A stretch of 64,000 bases of DNA from an uncultured Selenomonadales bacterium. Its GTDB lineage: Bacteria > Bacillota > Negativicutes > DSM-1736 > Dendrosporobacteraceae. The stretch is from the NCBI GenBank assembly GCA_946407015.1, contig CAMJML010000005.1, positions 1 through 64,000 on the forward strand, read 5' to 3'. The notes beneath the pieces are model-generated. The model was not told where the DNA came from, searched no databases, and was given only the letters and a program-made list of their open reading frames with translations. Shown here piece after piece: positions 50,856 to 58,618 of this stretch. The translations under genes were made by a program, and so were the position numbers. Numbering within the stretch: the stretch's first letter is position 1; each line of letters opens with the position of its first letter.

Positions 50856-51083
50856 ATGGCAAAACAATTTATTGAAGTACTGGCCCAGCATAACCCGGAT
50901 GGAAGTACAAAGCCGCTAAGCATTAAGTGGGTTAATGGCCGGGTGTTCAGTATCGATCGGATTTTAGACGTAAGAAAAGCCGCTGCTTTAAAAGCTGGCG
51001 GCTTAGGTATGCGCTATACTGTACGAATTATGGGAAAACAGGTCTATTTATTTGATGAGGAAGGAAAGTGGTTTATAGATTGA
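50856..51083 (+). CDS. 75-aa hypothetical protein
   Basis: ATG 50856 (TAGGTG upstream). KQFIEVLAQHNPDGSTKPLS, then IKWVNGRVFSIDRILDVRKA, and MGKQVYLFDEEGKWF. A mostly beta protein of the type found in Firmicute prophages and plasmids next to LexA-like genes. No specific function. Confidence 0.6.
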   Translation: MAKQFIEVLAQHNPDGSTKPLSIKWVNGRVFSIDRILDVRKAAALKAGGLGMRYTVRIMGKQVYLFDEEGKWFID

Positions 51084-51177
51084 AAGCCGCTTAGGGTCAA
51101 CATTGAGCAGCTTTAAGTTTTATAGATATAGGAATATTCGTAGAAGTGTATTTAGTTATTTGAGAGGAAGATGATTT

Positions 51178-51306
51178 ATGCCAAGAATTTTTAGTAGATT
51201 ACTCTATTTACTAACGTCTATAATCCTTACTCACTTTATGTATTCAAAAAAGAAAGTGCATGAGGTGGTGAATGTAAAATATCCTGTATGTAAGAAATTT
51301 AGATAA
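51178..51306 (+). CDS. Possible 42-aa protein
   Basis: GAGAGGAAG upstream of ATG 51178; MPRIFSRLLYLLTSIILTHF forms a possible membrane helix, then a basic tail. Weak coding support. Confidence 0.3.
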   Translation: MPRIFSRLLYLLTSIILTHFMYSKKKVHEVVNVKYPVCKKFR

Positions 51307-51322
51307 TAGATGGACGTAAGAA

Positions 51323-51348
51323 AAGCCGCAGCTTAAAAGCTGCGGCTT
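51323..51348. terminator. Terminator of the 51333-51869 gene
   Basis: AAGCCGCAGC-TTAAAA-GCTGCGGCTT, overlapping the minus-strand stop. Confidence 0.65.
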
Positions 51349-51869
51349 ATATCTTTAACTGCTGGTAATAAAAGTCTTATTAATACTTCCTCAGTCTGTT
51401 TAAATAACTCGCCTGTATGTCCCATAGAAGATGCATAGCGTGACTGATATTGGAATTTACCATTGTATAGAGTTTTATTGTCATTAACATCAATAACTTT
51501 TAGATATTGGCTAGAGGTTGTTTTCCCGTTAAATACAACTTTGGGCAGCATATCGATTAGTATTATATAGCTTAAATTATCATTTCTAAATACAGAAATA
51601 ATGTCTCCACGTTCAGCCGTTGCTGGATCATTGATGCCAGCGTTTTCGAGTTTTAATTTATTCTGCTCATCATAAAAAATTGTATAATTAGGCGAAAACC
51701 TATCGGTCAATTTAGTGATGTAAAAGTTTTCTGATTCACTGCGTATTGATTTGTGCGAATTTAGATTATCGTAGTATATTATTGCGATATTAGGCTTAGC
51801 ACTTTCGGCTGTCACTAAAGTAGGAAGAACAAACATAATCAACATAACAAGACCTACTATTTTTCGCAT
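51333..51869 (-). CDS. Hypothetical secreted protein (TolB_N-like pattern)
   Basis: 178 aa; signal peptide (IVGLVMLIMFVLPTLVTAES), then PNIAIIYYDNLNSHKSIRSE, alternating strands and helices, RGDIISVFRNDNLSYIILID, similar in layout to exported proteins that bind small ligands. The neighbouring gene outside the element (54340-54915) has the same overall layout. Function unknown. Confidence 0.55.
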   Translation of the reverse strand: MRKIVGLVMLIMFVLPTLVTAESAKPNIAIIYYDNLNSHKSIRSESENFYITKLTDRFSPNYTIFYDEQNKLKLENAGINDPATAERGDIISVFRNDNLSYIILIDMLPKVVFNGKTTSSQYLKVIDVNDNKTLYNGKFQYQSRYASSMGHTGELFKQTEEVLIRLLLPAVKDISRSF

Positions 51870-51971
51870 TAGTACATTTTTCTCCTTTTAAGTAATTTAT
51901 GTATAAATTACCATAAATTACTGTTATATTCCTGCTAGTACTATAATATACCTGAGAATAATTTCTAAATA

Positions 51972-52127
51972 ATGGAGTGTGGACATAAGGACCACCTCTG
52001 CTTTGAGGTGGGAGATACGCGAGTGTTCAACTGTTACGCAGCTGAAAGTCCTGCTATTATTTCCGAAAAGTGCTTTAGAAGCTGTAATCGAAAAAAAGGA
52101 ATAGATTGTGCCTACATTAGTTTTTAA
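51972..52127 (+). CDS. 51-aa cysteine-rich ORF
   Basis: ATG 51972; MECGHKDHLCFEVGDTRVFN with C-x(6)-C, then four more Cys to the C-terminus (CFRSCN, GIDCAY). No strong ribosome binding site. A stable hairpin CCACCTC-TGCTTT-GAGGTGG (51993-52012) lies in the 5' part. Support is only moderate. Confidence 0.35.
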   Translation: MECGHKDHLCFEVGDTRVFNCYAAESPAIISEKCFRSCNRKKGIDCAYISF

Positions 52128-52161
52128 AGGTCATAAAAACTAATGTTAAATTAAAATTGAT

Positions 52162-52200
52162 AAGCCTAGAACAACACAAGTGTTCTAGGCTTATTTTATT
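52162..52200 (+). terminator. Terminator near the right end of the element
   Basis: AAGCCTAGAAC ... GTTCTAGGCTT-type stem followed by ATTTTATT. Confidence 0.8.
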
Positions 52201-52236
52201 GAGTTCTATAATATCTTTTAATAGGAGGTGATTTTT

Positions 52237-52464
52237 ATGGAATTTATAAAGTTAGCCTTGTTACAATTAGCTCCTGGAGGGGCTTGTTTTGGTGTGACTA
52301 TGCTGGTTATGATATTATTTATAGGGTGGTTAATCCAGTTAGCTTTAGTTTATCGAGGTCAATATACTAAGCGTTATAAACTTACTTTCTATAAAAAAAC
52401 GATCGCTTACATAATAGGTGCCGGCTATACAATTTGGTGGATTTATGATAAATTCAAAAATTAA
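52237..52464 (+). CDS. 75-aa membrane protein
   Basis: AGGAGGTG at 52223-52230 serves ATG 52237. Two membrane helices (CFGVTMLVMILFIGWLIQLA and IAYIIGAGYTIWWIY), basic loop between. Last gene of the element, 136 bp from the right attachment core. Function unknown. Confidence 0.6.
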   Translation: MEFIKLALLQLAPGGACFGVTMLVMILFIGWLIQLALVYRGQYTKRYKLTFYKKTIAYIIGAGYTIWWIYDKFKN

Positions 52465-52580
52465 GGTACGCTACTTCGATGACTCTATTTTTGAGGAGTA
52501 TGAAACACATATATATAATGAAGGAAGATTCTTAATCTCTAAAACGAATGAGAGTTTTTTATGATTAAGCTTATAAAAAT

Positions 52581-52611
52581 ACAGATAACTAGTTTGTGTT
52601 AATGAGATAAC
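52581..52611 (+). other. Right attachment site of the skin-like element
   Basis: Inner arm ACAGATAACTAGTTTG (52581-52596), then core AATGAGATAAC (52601-52611). The arm is an imperfect reverse complement of the left inner arm (14731-14746). Confidence 0.85.
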
Positions 52612-52879
52612 TTTGATTGATGTTTTGGGGACAGCGCCGGATGTTGTTGCCGAAGCCGTTGAAAATCAATGTGAGCATGAGCGATTAAATAAGCAAATTG
52701 GTCGGCTAAGTAGTCGTGAAAAATGGGTATTGGAAATGAGATTTGGTATGCCAGATGGGAGTCGGAAAACACAGCGCGATATTGCCAAGATGCTAGGTAT
52801 TTCTCGCTCGTATGTGTCTAGAATAGAAAAAAGGGCAATTGTTAAGTTGGGTAGAAATCTTTCGGCCGAAGATAGTTGA
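52601..52879 (+). CDS. sigK: 3' part of split sigK (sporulation sigma factor K)
   Basis: In frame from the core AAT: NEITLIDVLGTAPDVVAEAV, then RLNKQIGRLSSREKWVLEMR and QRDIAKMLGISRSYVSRIEK, RAIVKLGRN, TGA at 52877-52879. This is sigma region 3/4, including the -35-recognition HTH, of SigK. It cannot be translated as it stands except from an internal TTG; excision of 14719-52600 would join it in frame to the middle segment (DKEG|NEIT). The stop is followed by a terminator at 52985. Confidence 0.93.
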   Translation, partial: NEITLIDVLGTAPDVVAEAVENQCEHERLNKQIGRLSSREKWVLEMRFGMPDGSRKTQRDIAKMLGISRSYVSRIEKRAIVKLGRNLSAEDS

Positions 52880-53243
52880 TTTTAAAGGTTTCTTAATATA
52901 AAATGACCTGTTAATTTGAAGTGGAGTGACCTAGGGCTCAGAAAAGATAAAAAGCACCTCGATTAGAGGATTGCTCAACATTATGCAGACTGATATCGTC
53001 CCTCGTACGATGTCAGTCTGTATTTTAAGTTAACCGTTCAAGTGATAATAGTGAATGTATTGATTTGCAGCTTCGTTGGGCTTTTTTATGGCGCGTGAAC
53101 TTACGGAGCTTAGTCCATTTGTTTTAAATTTTTATAAGATAACATGAACTATTTTATTTATTCTGGACTATTTGAATAGAAAACATAACATATTTACTGT
53201 TTATTACATATTCTATAATAAGTTATAAACAGGAGGCTGAAGA
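52880..53243 (+). other. Intergenic region after sigK
   Basis: No gene except the terminator at 52985-53027. Otherwise AT-rich, without repeats or RNA motifs that I can recognise. Confidence 0.5.
52985..53027 (+). terminator. Terminator of sigK
   Basis: CAGACTGA.ATCGT-CCCTCGT-ACGAT.TCAGTCTG followed by TATTTTAAG; a very stable stem. Confidence 0.85.
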
Positions 53244-53423
53244 ATGAAAAATACCTACTTCCATACTCACCAAAAATGCAAGAATTGCAAATACCAATTT
53301 AATTGTGTTTTAAGCCCAAATTTCCGCTATCATCCGTCAAGGATTCATTTTGTTTTTTTTCCGGAGTTGGTTGTCGAATCTTCGTTCCCTGAATTGTTTC
53401 CAGAACTTAGTTTTTATCCCTAA
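53244..53423 (+). CDS. 59-aa hypothetical protein
   Basis: AGGAGG 7 nt before ATG 53244. MKNTYFHTHQKCKNCKYQFN with CxxC and a third Cys, then FRYHPSRIHFVFFPELVV and repeats of FPEL (SFPELFPELSF). Short and unusual; no known family, but a strong ribosome binding site. Confidence 0.5.
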   Translation: MKNTYFHTHQKCKNCKYQFNCVLSPNFRYHPSRIHFVFFPELVVESSFPELFPELSFYP

Positions 53424-53495
53424 ATAAAGATGTATAGATAAACATTGATTTAGTTAAAGCTATTATTATTCTTAGGAAAAAAGGATAGATACTTT

Positions 53496-53666
53496 ATGTA
53501 CGATATCAGACAAATTGAAGTTAAGATTCAGGAATTAAGAGCACAATTACATGAAATCGCAAAGGAAAAATCTTTAGCGGATCCGGAAGTGGTAAAAGTT
53601 AGTCAAGAACTAGATAAGATTCTAGTGCAATATGAAAATTTTTTTAAAATAAAAATTAAAGAATAA
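53496..53666 (+). CDS. Spo0E-like aspartyl phosphatase
   Basis: 56 aa; AAAGGAT before ATG 53496. IEVKIQELRAQLHEIAKEKS, then ADPEVVKVSQELDKILVQYE: the two-helix Spo0E family with the SQELD motif (53-56-aa proteins of this family dephosphorylate Spo0A~P). It negatively regulates entry into sporulation. It lies 0.6 kb from the sigK 3' end. Confidence 0.85.
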   Translation: MYDIRQIEVKIQELRAQLHEIAKEKSLADPEVVKVSQELDKILVQYENFFKIKIKE

Positions 53667-53762
53667 TACAAACTCTATGGTTTTATGGATTATATTATTT
53701 TCTGATTGAGGAATAATAAGGGCAAATAATAATATCTCAAAGAGGGAGAATCATTTGAGTAT

Positions 53763-53942
53763 ATGTCAATGACTATTTGGATGAGTAATGATATGACAGA
53801 GAAAATTTCATTTGCACAAGATGAATACCATTTGTTTAAATTAGGCGCAGCTCAACCTATTTTACTCGGAAATGAGCTTAAAGCAGTTAAAGCTCATTTG
53901 CAAGATCTGGGAAGAAATGATATTTTGGAGCAACTTCATTAG
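53763..53942 (+). CDS. Possible 59-aa protein
   Basis: ATG 53763 follows GAGGGAG by 15-16 nt, a bit far. MSMTIWMSNDMTEKISFAQD, then KLGAAQPILLGNELKAVKAH. Unknown. Confidence 0.35.
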   Translation: MSMTIWMSNDMTEKISFAQDEYHLFKLGAAQPILLGNELKAVKAHLQDLGRNDILEQLH

Positions 53943-54054
53943 TAAACTAGTTGAGATGGGGGTACAAGACCTCTAGGACATTCGTCTTATTATGTTGGAA
54001 TAAAATTATTTCGATAGTTTTTATAAGAGTTGAATGTCTGGAGGAGGATACACA

Positions 54055-54180
54055 ATGTCGTTTTCTCGCGAATTAGCTAGACAGCAAATCCGATTTGAGT
54101 CTAGAAGAAACAAACAGTCATTCATAGTAACTTTATTTACAATTGCATTTTTATGCTTTTTATTAAAGAAAATATTGTAA
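54055..54180 (+). CDS. 41-aa single-pass membrane protein
   Basis: GGAGGAGG before ATG 54055. MSFSRELARQQIRFESRRNK, a basic amphipathic start, then FIVTLFTIAFLCFLL as a membrane helix. Strong ribosome binding site. Unknown role. Confidence 0.5.
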   Translation: MSFSRELARQQIRFESRRNKQSFIVTLFTIAFLCFLLKKIL

Positions 54181-54275
54181 TAGGACTTTCTTTGCTTTGC
54201 CTGAAAAATAATCGATTTTTGAGTTGCGAGCGGTGTAATCATTTAAATTACTCGGTATAGTGAGCTTTAAATCTA

Positions 54276-54306
54276 AAATACCCGTCCATATGGACGGGTA
54301 TTTTTA
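54276..54306 (+). terminator. Bidirectional terminator
   Basis: AAATACCCGTCC-ATAT-GGACGGGTATTT, T-run on both sides; serves the gene at 54340-54915 on the minus strand too. Confidence 0.85.
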
Positions 54307-54339
54307 CTGAATAACTAGACTCTAACAACAATAGAGTAA

Positions 54340-54915
54340 TTACAAGATATTGCTATTATTTAAATATTTATTAAGGTTTCTGGTAAATTCATCCACGCAT
54401 TCTTTTGTTAATCTTCTGATACCTCTAAACCCATCACTTTCAGAAGTTTCGTTACGACGAGAGTTAAAGGTTTTATATGAATCATTTTTGGCAACATAAA
54501 CAGCTGATGTAATTGATATGTTCCGCATTTCGTTGCTGCTATATAAACTTGGCAGAATTACTGAGCTTAAGCGTGTAAATTCAACAGCGATTACAATATC
54601 GGCCGAAAGCGCATCCGACATTCTTTTTAGCATTTGTTTTTCAGGCAGTGTGGTCAACTTTTGCCCTTGAGTGATATCATTCAAAGCACTATCTATTTGC
54701 GAATCTAAAGCAAGATCATACTTTGAATTTGTAAAATTATCTTTCAATTGGGTTAAAACCAGTTGATTTAGTTCTGGTTCTCCATACTTTGCGCGGTCAA
54801 CTGGAGGGATTATCGCAATTCGGATAGGATAAGCTGCATAAGCAACAATTGAAAAAAGAAGTAACAAGGCAGTTGTTAGAAAAAATAACTTACAAACTTT
54901 TTTCTGATTCATCAT
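54340..54915 (-). CDS. Hypothetical secreted protein
   Basis: AAGGAG selects ATG 54915 (191 aa). Signal peptide (LFFLTTALLLLFSIVAYAAY), then IRIAIIPPVDRAKYGEPELN, with further strands (ADIVIAVEFTRLSSVIL) and a basic C-terminus. Similar layout to 51333-51869 inside the element. Not otherwise recognised. Confidence 0.6.
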   Translation of the reverse strand: MMNQKKVCKLFFLTTALLLLFSIVAYAAYPIRIAIIPPVDRAKYGEPELNQLVLTQLKDNFTNSKYDLALDSQIDSALNDITQGQKLTTLPEKQMLKRMSDALSADIVIAVEFTRLSSVILPSLYSSNEMRNISITSAVYVAKNDSYKTFNSRRNETSESDGFRGIRRLTKECVDEFTRNLNKYLNNSNIL

Positions 54916-55324
54916 GAGCAAAGTCTCCTTTATACTTAATTAAAAATAGAACCTGATGTGATAAAGTGAAATAGCTTTTGGCGAGATAGATAAATGTAAT
55001 TTCGACTATTGTAATGGAATTTCCTACTTTATCAAGAAGAATAATGTTTTTTTCTGACCAAATGGAAGTAACTTGCTCAATCTATATATATCCTCTTTTA
55101 ATTCTAGTTTCCAGTATACATAATAAAACTGGCCAAAAAGATGGCCAGTTGATAGGGAGGTTATATAACGGGAGTGGCTTTTATAATGTCTATATTACAT
55201 AGTATGAGGTAGTGATTGCATTGGTGACATAATAAAATTTCGTCAATTATTTATATACCTAATGCAATGCCACGATCAGACATTTAATTTAGCATAAGCT
55301 CTTTTCTGATAATCTTTTAAAGCA
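54916..55324. other. Intergenic region of about 400 bp
   Basis: No gene accepted. AACTGGCCAAAAAGATGGCCAGTT (55126-55151) is a short perfect-stem hairpin without a T-run. A plus-strand ORF at 55014-55202 has no ribosome binding site and no protein-like pattern. Confidence 0.5.
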
Positions 55325-55361
55325 AAAAACCTCCAGTAAAATTTCACATTAGGAGGTTTTC
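55325..55361 (-). terminator. Terminator of the nicotinate phosphoribosyltransferase gene
   Basis: On the minus strand AAACCTCC ... GGAGGTTT followed by TTTGCTTTA. Confidence 0.7.
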
Positions 55362-55385
55362 TTGAGCATTATAAAAGTTAGTTTA

Positions 55386-56435
55386 CTATACAAGTTCAAG
55401 GCGAGGATTTGGTCGATAATTACGCCCGATTTTGGCGCAGGGTTTTTCATCAACCATGACAACATCTGCGGTGAAGTTGATGTTATTGTTGAATATGCTG
55501 CTGCCTACAGCATAGACATCGACGGGAACGTTCAAGGATTCAAACTCTTTAATACGTTCTGGTGTAAAACCACCTGAAACCATGATTTTTACATGGGTAA
55601 ATCCTTCGGCATTTAAAGCTTGACGGACATTTCTAACCAACTGAGGATTTACCCCGGTAGGCTTAAAGTTACCCATATAAGGTAAAATTGAGACATCGAC
55701 AACGGTATCGGAGGTATCTAATCTGACTGCGGATAACTTGCTGCCTAAAGCTCTGGCAACAGCAAGGCTGGTACCAACACAATCGTTGTTAAAATCAACA
55801 AGAGCCACTCGGTTTACACTAGGATCAATGTGCTTATCAAAAGCTTGTGTTGCTTTTATGGTGTCACCTAGATAAGTAGCGATAAGTGCGTGAGGAATGG
55901 TTCCTGATGATGTTCCATTCCAATAGGCCGCATTAGCCGGTGTAGAAACACCAAATATTCCGCCAATATGAGCCGCGTAACCGTCTGATAATTGAACGCT
56001 GTAATGATCAAAGCGGGAAGGAAAAAACAGCACAGGCTTGCCTTTTGCTTCGGTTACTGTTCTTCGCACGTTGGTAGCAATTTTTGTTTGCCGGGCAAGA
56101 ACTCCCAAATATACTGTTTCAAGATGGGTGTAACTTGCGAGATCGCCTTCAATGCTTAATACTGTTTCCCATGGTGCAATTTCGTCGCCATCGTGAAGTG
56201 CTTTTATTACTAAATCATCCGGGTTGTGCGCACACTTTTTTATGATTGCGATGGCTTCATCAATGCCACAAAGAATGGCATGTTCCCGCTGGAAAATCTG
56301 CATTAGAACACGAGGATGGTGATGATCTTTATTTAATATTTCCTGAGTTCGCAGAAAATAGCTATCACTATAAAATCCACTTTTAATTTCTTCTACCGGG
56401 ATACGAAAGGTGTCCGGAGATAACCGAGCCTTCAT
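55386..56435 (-). CDS. Nicotinate phosphoribosyltransferase family
   Basis: 349 aa from ATG 56435 with AGGAGG upstream; the frame is open further upstream to 56612, but that part has no start signal. FYSDSYFLRTQEILNKDHHH, then LSIEGDLASYTHLETVYLGV, KPVLFFPSRFDHYSVQLSDG and VKIMVSGGFTPERIKEFESL are in the order of NAPRTase/QAPRTase type II PRTases. NAD salvage: nicotinate + PRPP to nicotinate mononucleotide. Divergent from folP with 114 bp between. Confidence 0.8.
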   Translation of the reverse strand: MKARLSPDTFRIPVEEIKSGFYSDSYFLRTQEILNKDHHHPRVLMQIFQREHAILCGIDEAIAIIKKCAHNPDDLVIKALHDGDEIAPWETVLSIEGDLASYTHLETVYLGVLARQTKIATNVRRTVTEAKGKPVLFFPSRFDHYSVQLSDGYAAHIGGIFGVSTPANAAYWNGTSSGTIPHALIATYLGDTIKATQAFDKHIDPSVNRVALVDFNNDCVGTSLAVARALGSKLSAVRLDTSDTVVDVSILPYMGNFKPTGVNPQLVRNVRQALNAEGFTHVKIMVSGGFTPERIKEFESLNVPVDVYAVGSSIFNNNINFTADVVMVDEKPCAKIGRNYRPNPRLELV

Positions 56436-56549
56436 ATAGAGTCCTCCTAATATTCCGTAAATTTCCTGAAATTTTGCATATAAATTTCCATTATGCATAT
56501 TATTTATGATACAATAAAAACATATTGAGTCGCAATAGGGAGGCATTAA

Positions 56550-57761
56550 ATGAATTATAATCCCCGAATTGTAGAATTTACTACCAGTAAGCAGGCTTAT
56601 GAGGAACTGCAAAAAATAGATTGCGATCCTACAGGTGTAGCGATTATGTCACCAAAGGCGATATTTAGGACAATTAAGTTGGAACAAGTACCGGCAAAAG
56701 AAGCTAACCTTTTAAAACAGACCTTTTTGGCAAAAGGCGGCGAAGTAGCTGTTGCTCGTGGAACAGCCAATTTGAGCATAGATTATACGGATGTATTGAT
56801 TTGCGCAACATTAAAACAATATAGAATTGCAATTAGCCAGTTGAAGATTCAGCCTTGGGGGTTGCCGCAACTGGCATATTCTATTGAAAAATTAATAAAT
56901 TCATGTGAAGTTTTTCAGGAGAGGCATTATTCGTGGACAAATCATGAACTTTCCATTTCCAATGGAAAAACCTTGATTATGGGAATTCTTAATGTAACTC
57001 CTGACTCATTTTCTGATGGTGGAAAATTCAGCAATTTGGATTTAGCTTTGCAGCATGCTGAAGAGATGGTTGCAAATGGTGCTGATATTATTGATATTGG
57101 AGCAGAGTCAACAAGGCCGTATGCCGGAGCAGAGGCGATCACGGCTGAGCAAGAAATGGAGCGCTTGTTACCTGTGCTTGAGAAACTTGTTACTTCCTGT
57201 AAGGTGCCGGTTTCAGTGGATACTTACAAGGCAAGTGTGGCACATGAGGCGTTAAAAATCGGTGCACATATGATCAATGATGTTTGGGGATTGCAAAAAG
57301 ACCCTGAAATGGCGACTGTAGTTGCAAAGTTTAATGTGCCTGTGATTATTATGCATAATCAAGTCAATACTTATTATAAAAGAGATATCTTGTCACATAT
57401 TTGCGAATATCTACAGCATAGTATTGATCTAGGTCTTAATGCCGGAATAGAAGCGAATAATATTATTATAGATCCTGGAATTGGGTTTGGAAAAACCCCA
57501 AGTCAAAATTTGTATGTTATGTCAAAATTGGAACAATTAAAATCGTTAGGCTGTCCAATATTGCTTGGAACTTCCAGAAAAAGATTTATTGGCGAAGTTT
57601 TAAATTTAGCCGTGGATGACAGAATGGAAGGAACCGGTGCTACGGTAGCATTAGGGATAACAAAAGGAGTCAATATTGTAAGAGTGCATGATGTAAAATC
57701 TATTGCGCGAATTGCAAAAATGACAGATGCAATGCTAAGGAGTGGAGATAATGACAGATAA
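56550..57761 (+). CDS. folP: Dihydropteroate synthase with N-terminal extension
   Basis: 403 aa; GGGAGG before ATG 56550. The DHPS domain starts at about 138 (KTLIMGILNVTPDSFSDGGK, with the pABA/pterin loop), then GADIIDIGAESTRPYAGAEA, and IIIDPGIGFGKTPSQNLYVM, GTSRKRFIGEVL and VRVHDVKSI. A 130-residue N-terminal extension (YNPRIVEFTTSKQAYEELQK) precedes it; I recall that extended FolP forms occur in related anaerobes. Catalyses DHPP + pABA to dihydropteroate. Overlaps folB by 11 bp. Confidence 0.93.
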   Translation: MNYNPRIVEFTTSKQAYEELQKIDCDPTGVAIMSPKAIFRTIKLEQVPAKEANLLKQTFLAKGGEVAVARGTANLSIDYTDVLICATLKQYRIAISQLKIQPWGLPQLAYSIEKLINSCEVFQERHYSWTNHELSISNGKTLIMGILNVTPDSFSDGGKFSNLDLALQHAEEMVANGADIIDIGAESTRPYAGAEAITAEQEMERLLPVLEKLVTSCKVPVSVDTYKASVAHEALKIGAHMINDVWGLQKDPEMATVVAKFNVPVIIMHNQVNTYYKRDILSHICEYLQHSIDLGLNAGIEANNIIIDPGIGFGKTPSQNLYVMSKLEQLKSLGCPILLGTSRKRFIGEVLNLAVDDRMEGTGATVALGITKGVNIVRVHDVKSIARIAKMTDAMLRSGDNDR

Positions 57762-58113
57762 AATTTTACTTCAAAATATGATGTTTTATGGATTTCATGG
57801 GGTTTATGAATATGAACGTGAGCAAGGGCAGCGATTCTATCTAGACATTGAGCTGCTGGCGGACTTTAGCCAAGCTGGCAAAACAGATAACTTACAAGAT
57901 ACGATTGATTATACGGCAGTCTATAGTCGGGTTAAAGATATAGTCGAAAATCGGCGATTTCAATTATTAGAAGCATTAGGAGGCTATATCGCAGATTGTA
58001 TTCTTGATAGCAATACCCTGGTACATGCCGTAACAGTTAAAATTAGAAAACCTGCGGTCCCAATTCCTGGTCAACTTGATTTTATACAAGTGGAAATCAC
58101 ACGGAGTAAATGA
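57751..58113 (+). CDS. folB: Dihydroneopterin aldolase
   Basis: 120 aa from ATG 57751 (AAGGAG inside the folP end). ILLQNMMFYGFHGVYEYERE, FYLDIELLADFSQAG, DTIDYTAVYSRVKDIVENR and IRKPAVPIPGQLDFIQVEI. Converts 7,8-dihydroneopterin to 6-hydroxymethyl-7,8-dihydropterin and glycolaldehyde. Overlaps folK by ATGA. Confidence 0.93.
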   Translation: MTDKILLQNMMFYGFHGVYEYEREQGQRFYLDIELLADFSQAGKTDNLQDTIDYTAVYSRVKDIVENRRFQLLEALGGYIADCILDSNTLVHAVTVKIRKPAVPIPGQLDFIQVEITRSK

Positions 58114-58601
58114 TGGTTTTTCTGAGTTTAGGATCAAATATTGGTGATCGGGAACAGAATATTCAATTGGCAATAAAGCATTTGCAAAAGCATTGTGCGA
58201 TTAAGGTTGAAAGAATATCCTCGTTATATGAGACTGAGCCCTATGGTGTTAAAGAACAGCCAGACTTTTTGAATGCTATTATTGGAATAACCACAACTTT
58301 GTCACCGCAGGAACTTCTTGCCGAATGTCTGCGAATTGAAGCTGCTTTGGGGCGGGTGCGCCAAAAACGTTGGGAGCCGAGGATTATTGACATTGATTTA
58401 CTCGTGTATGATCAGATTTCACTACAGTCAGAGCAACTTACCATACCACACCCGCTATTATCAGAACGCAATTTTGTTCTGATTCCATTTGCGGAGATTG
58501 CCGGTGATTATATTGTTTATCCGGAAAAGACTGTTAAGCAACTGTTGGCCAAGGTACAGGACAGCTGCGCTGTTAAGTTTTACAAAAAGCTGGTCTTATA
58601 A
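58110..58601 (+). CDS. folK: HPPK (2-amino-4-hydroxy-6-hydroxymethyldihydropteridine diphosphokinase)
   Basis: 163 aa. FLSLGSNIGDREQNIQLAIK, then SSLYETEPYGVKEQPDFLNA, GRVRQKRWEPRIIDIDLLVY and IPHPLLSERNFVLIPFAEI are the HPPK landmarks. It completes the folP-folB-folK set: pyrophosphorylation of the pterin before FolP. It overlaps folB by 4 bp, so the three genes are translationally coupled. Confidence 0.95.
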   Translation: MMVFLSLGSNIGDREQNIQLAIKHLQKHCAIKVERISSLYETEPYGVKEQPDFLNAIIGITTTLSPQELLAECLRIEAALGRVRQKRWEPRIIDIDLLVYDQISLQSEQLTIPHPLLSERNFVLIPFAEIAGDYIVYPEKTVKQLLAKVQDSCAVKFYKKLVL

Positions 58602-58618
58602 ATTGGAGGCATAAAAAG

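Noticed and set aside
51993-52012. IS200/IS605 end hairpin
   Set aside because: The hairpin is alone; no TnpA/TnpB gene or second end is near.
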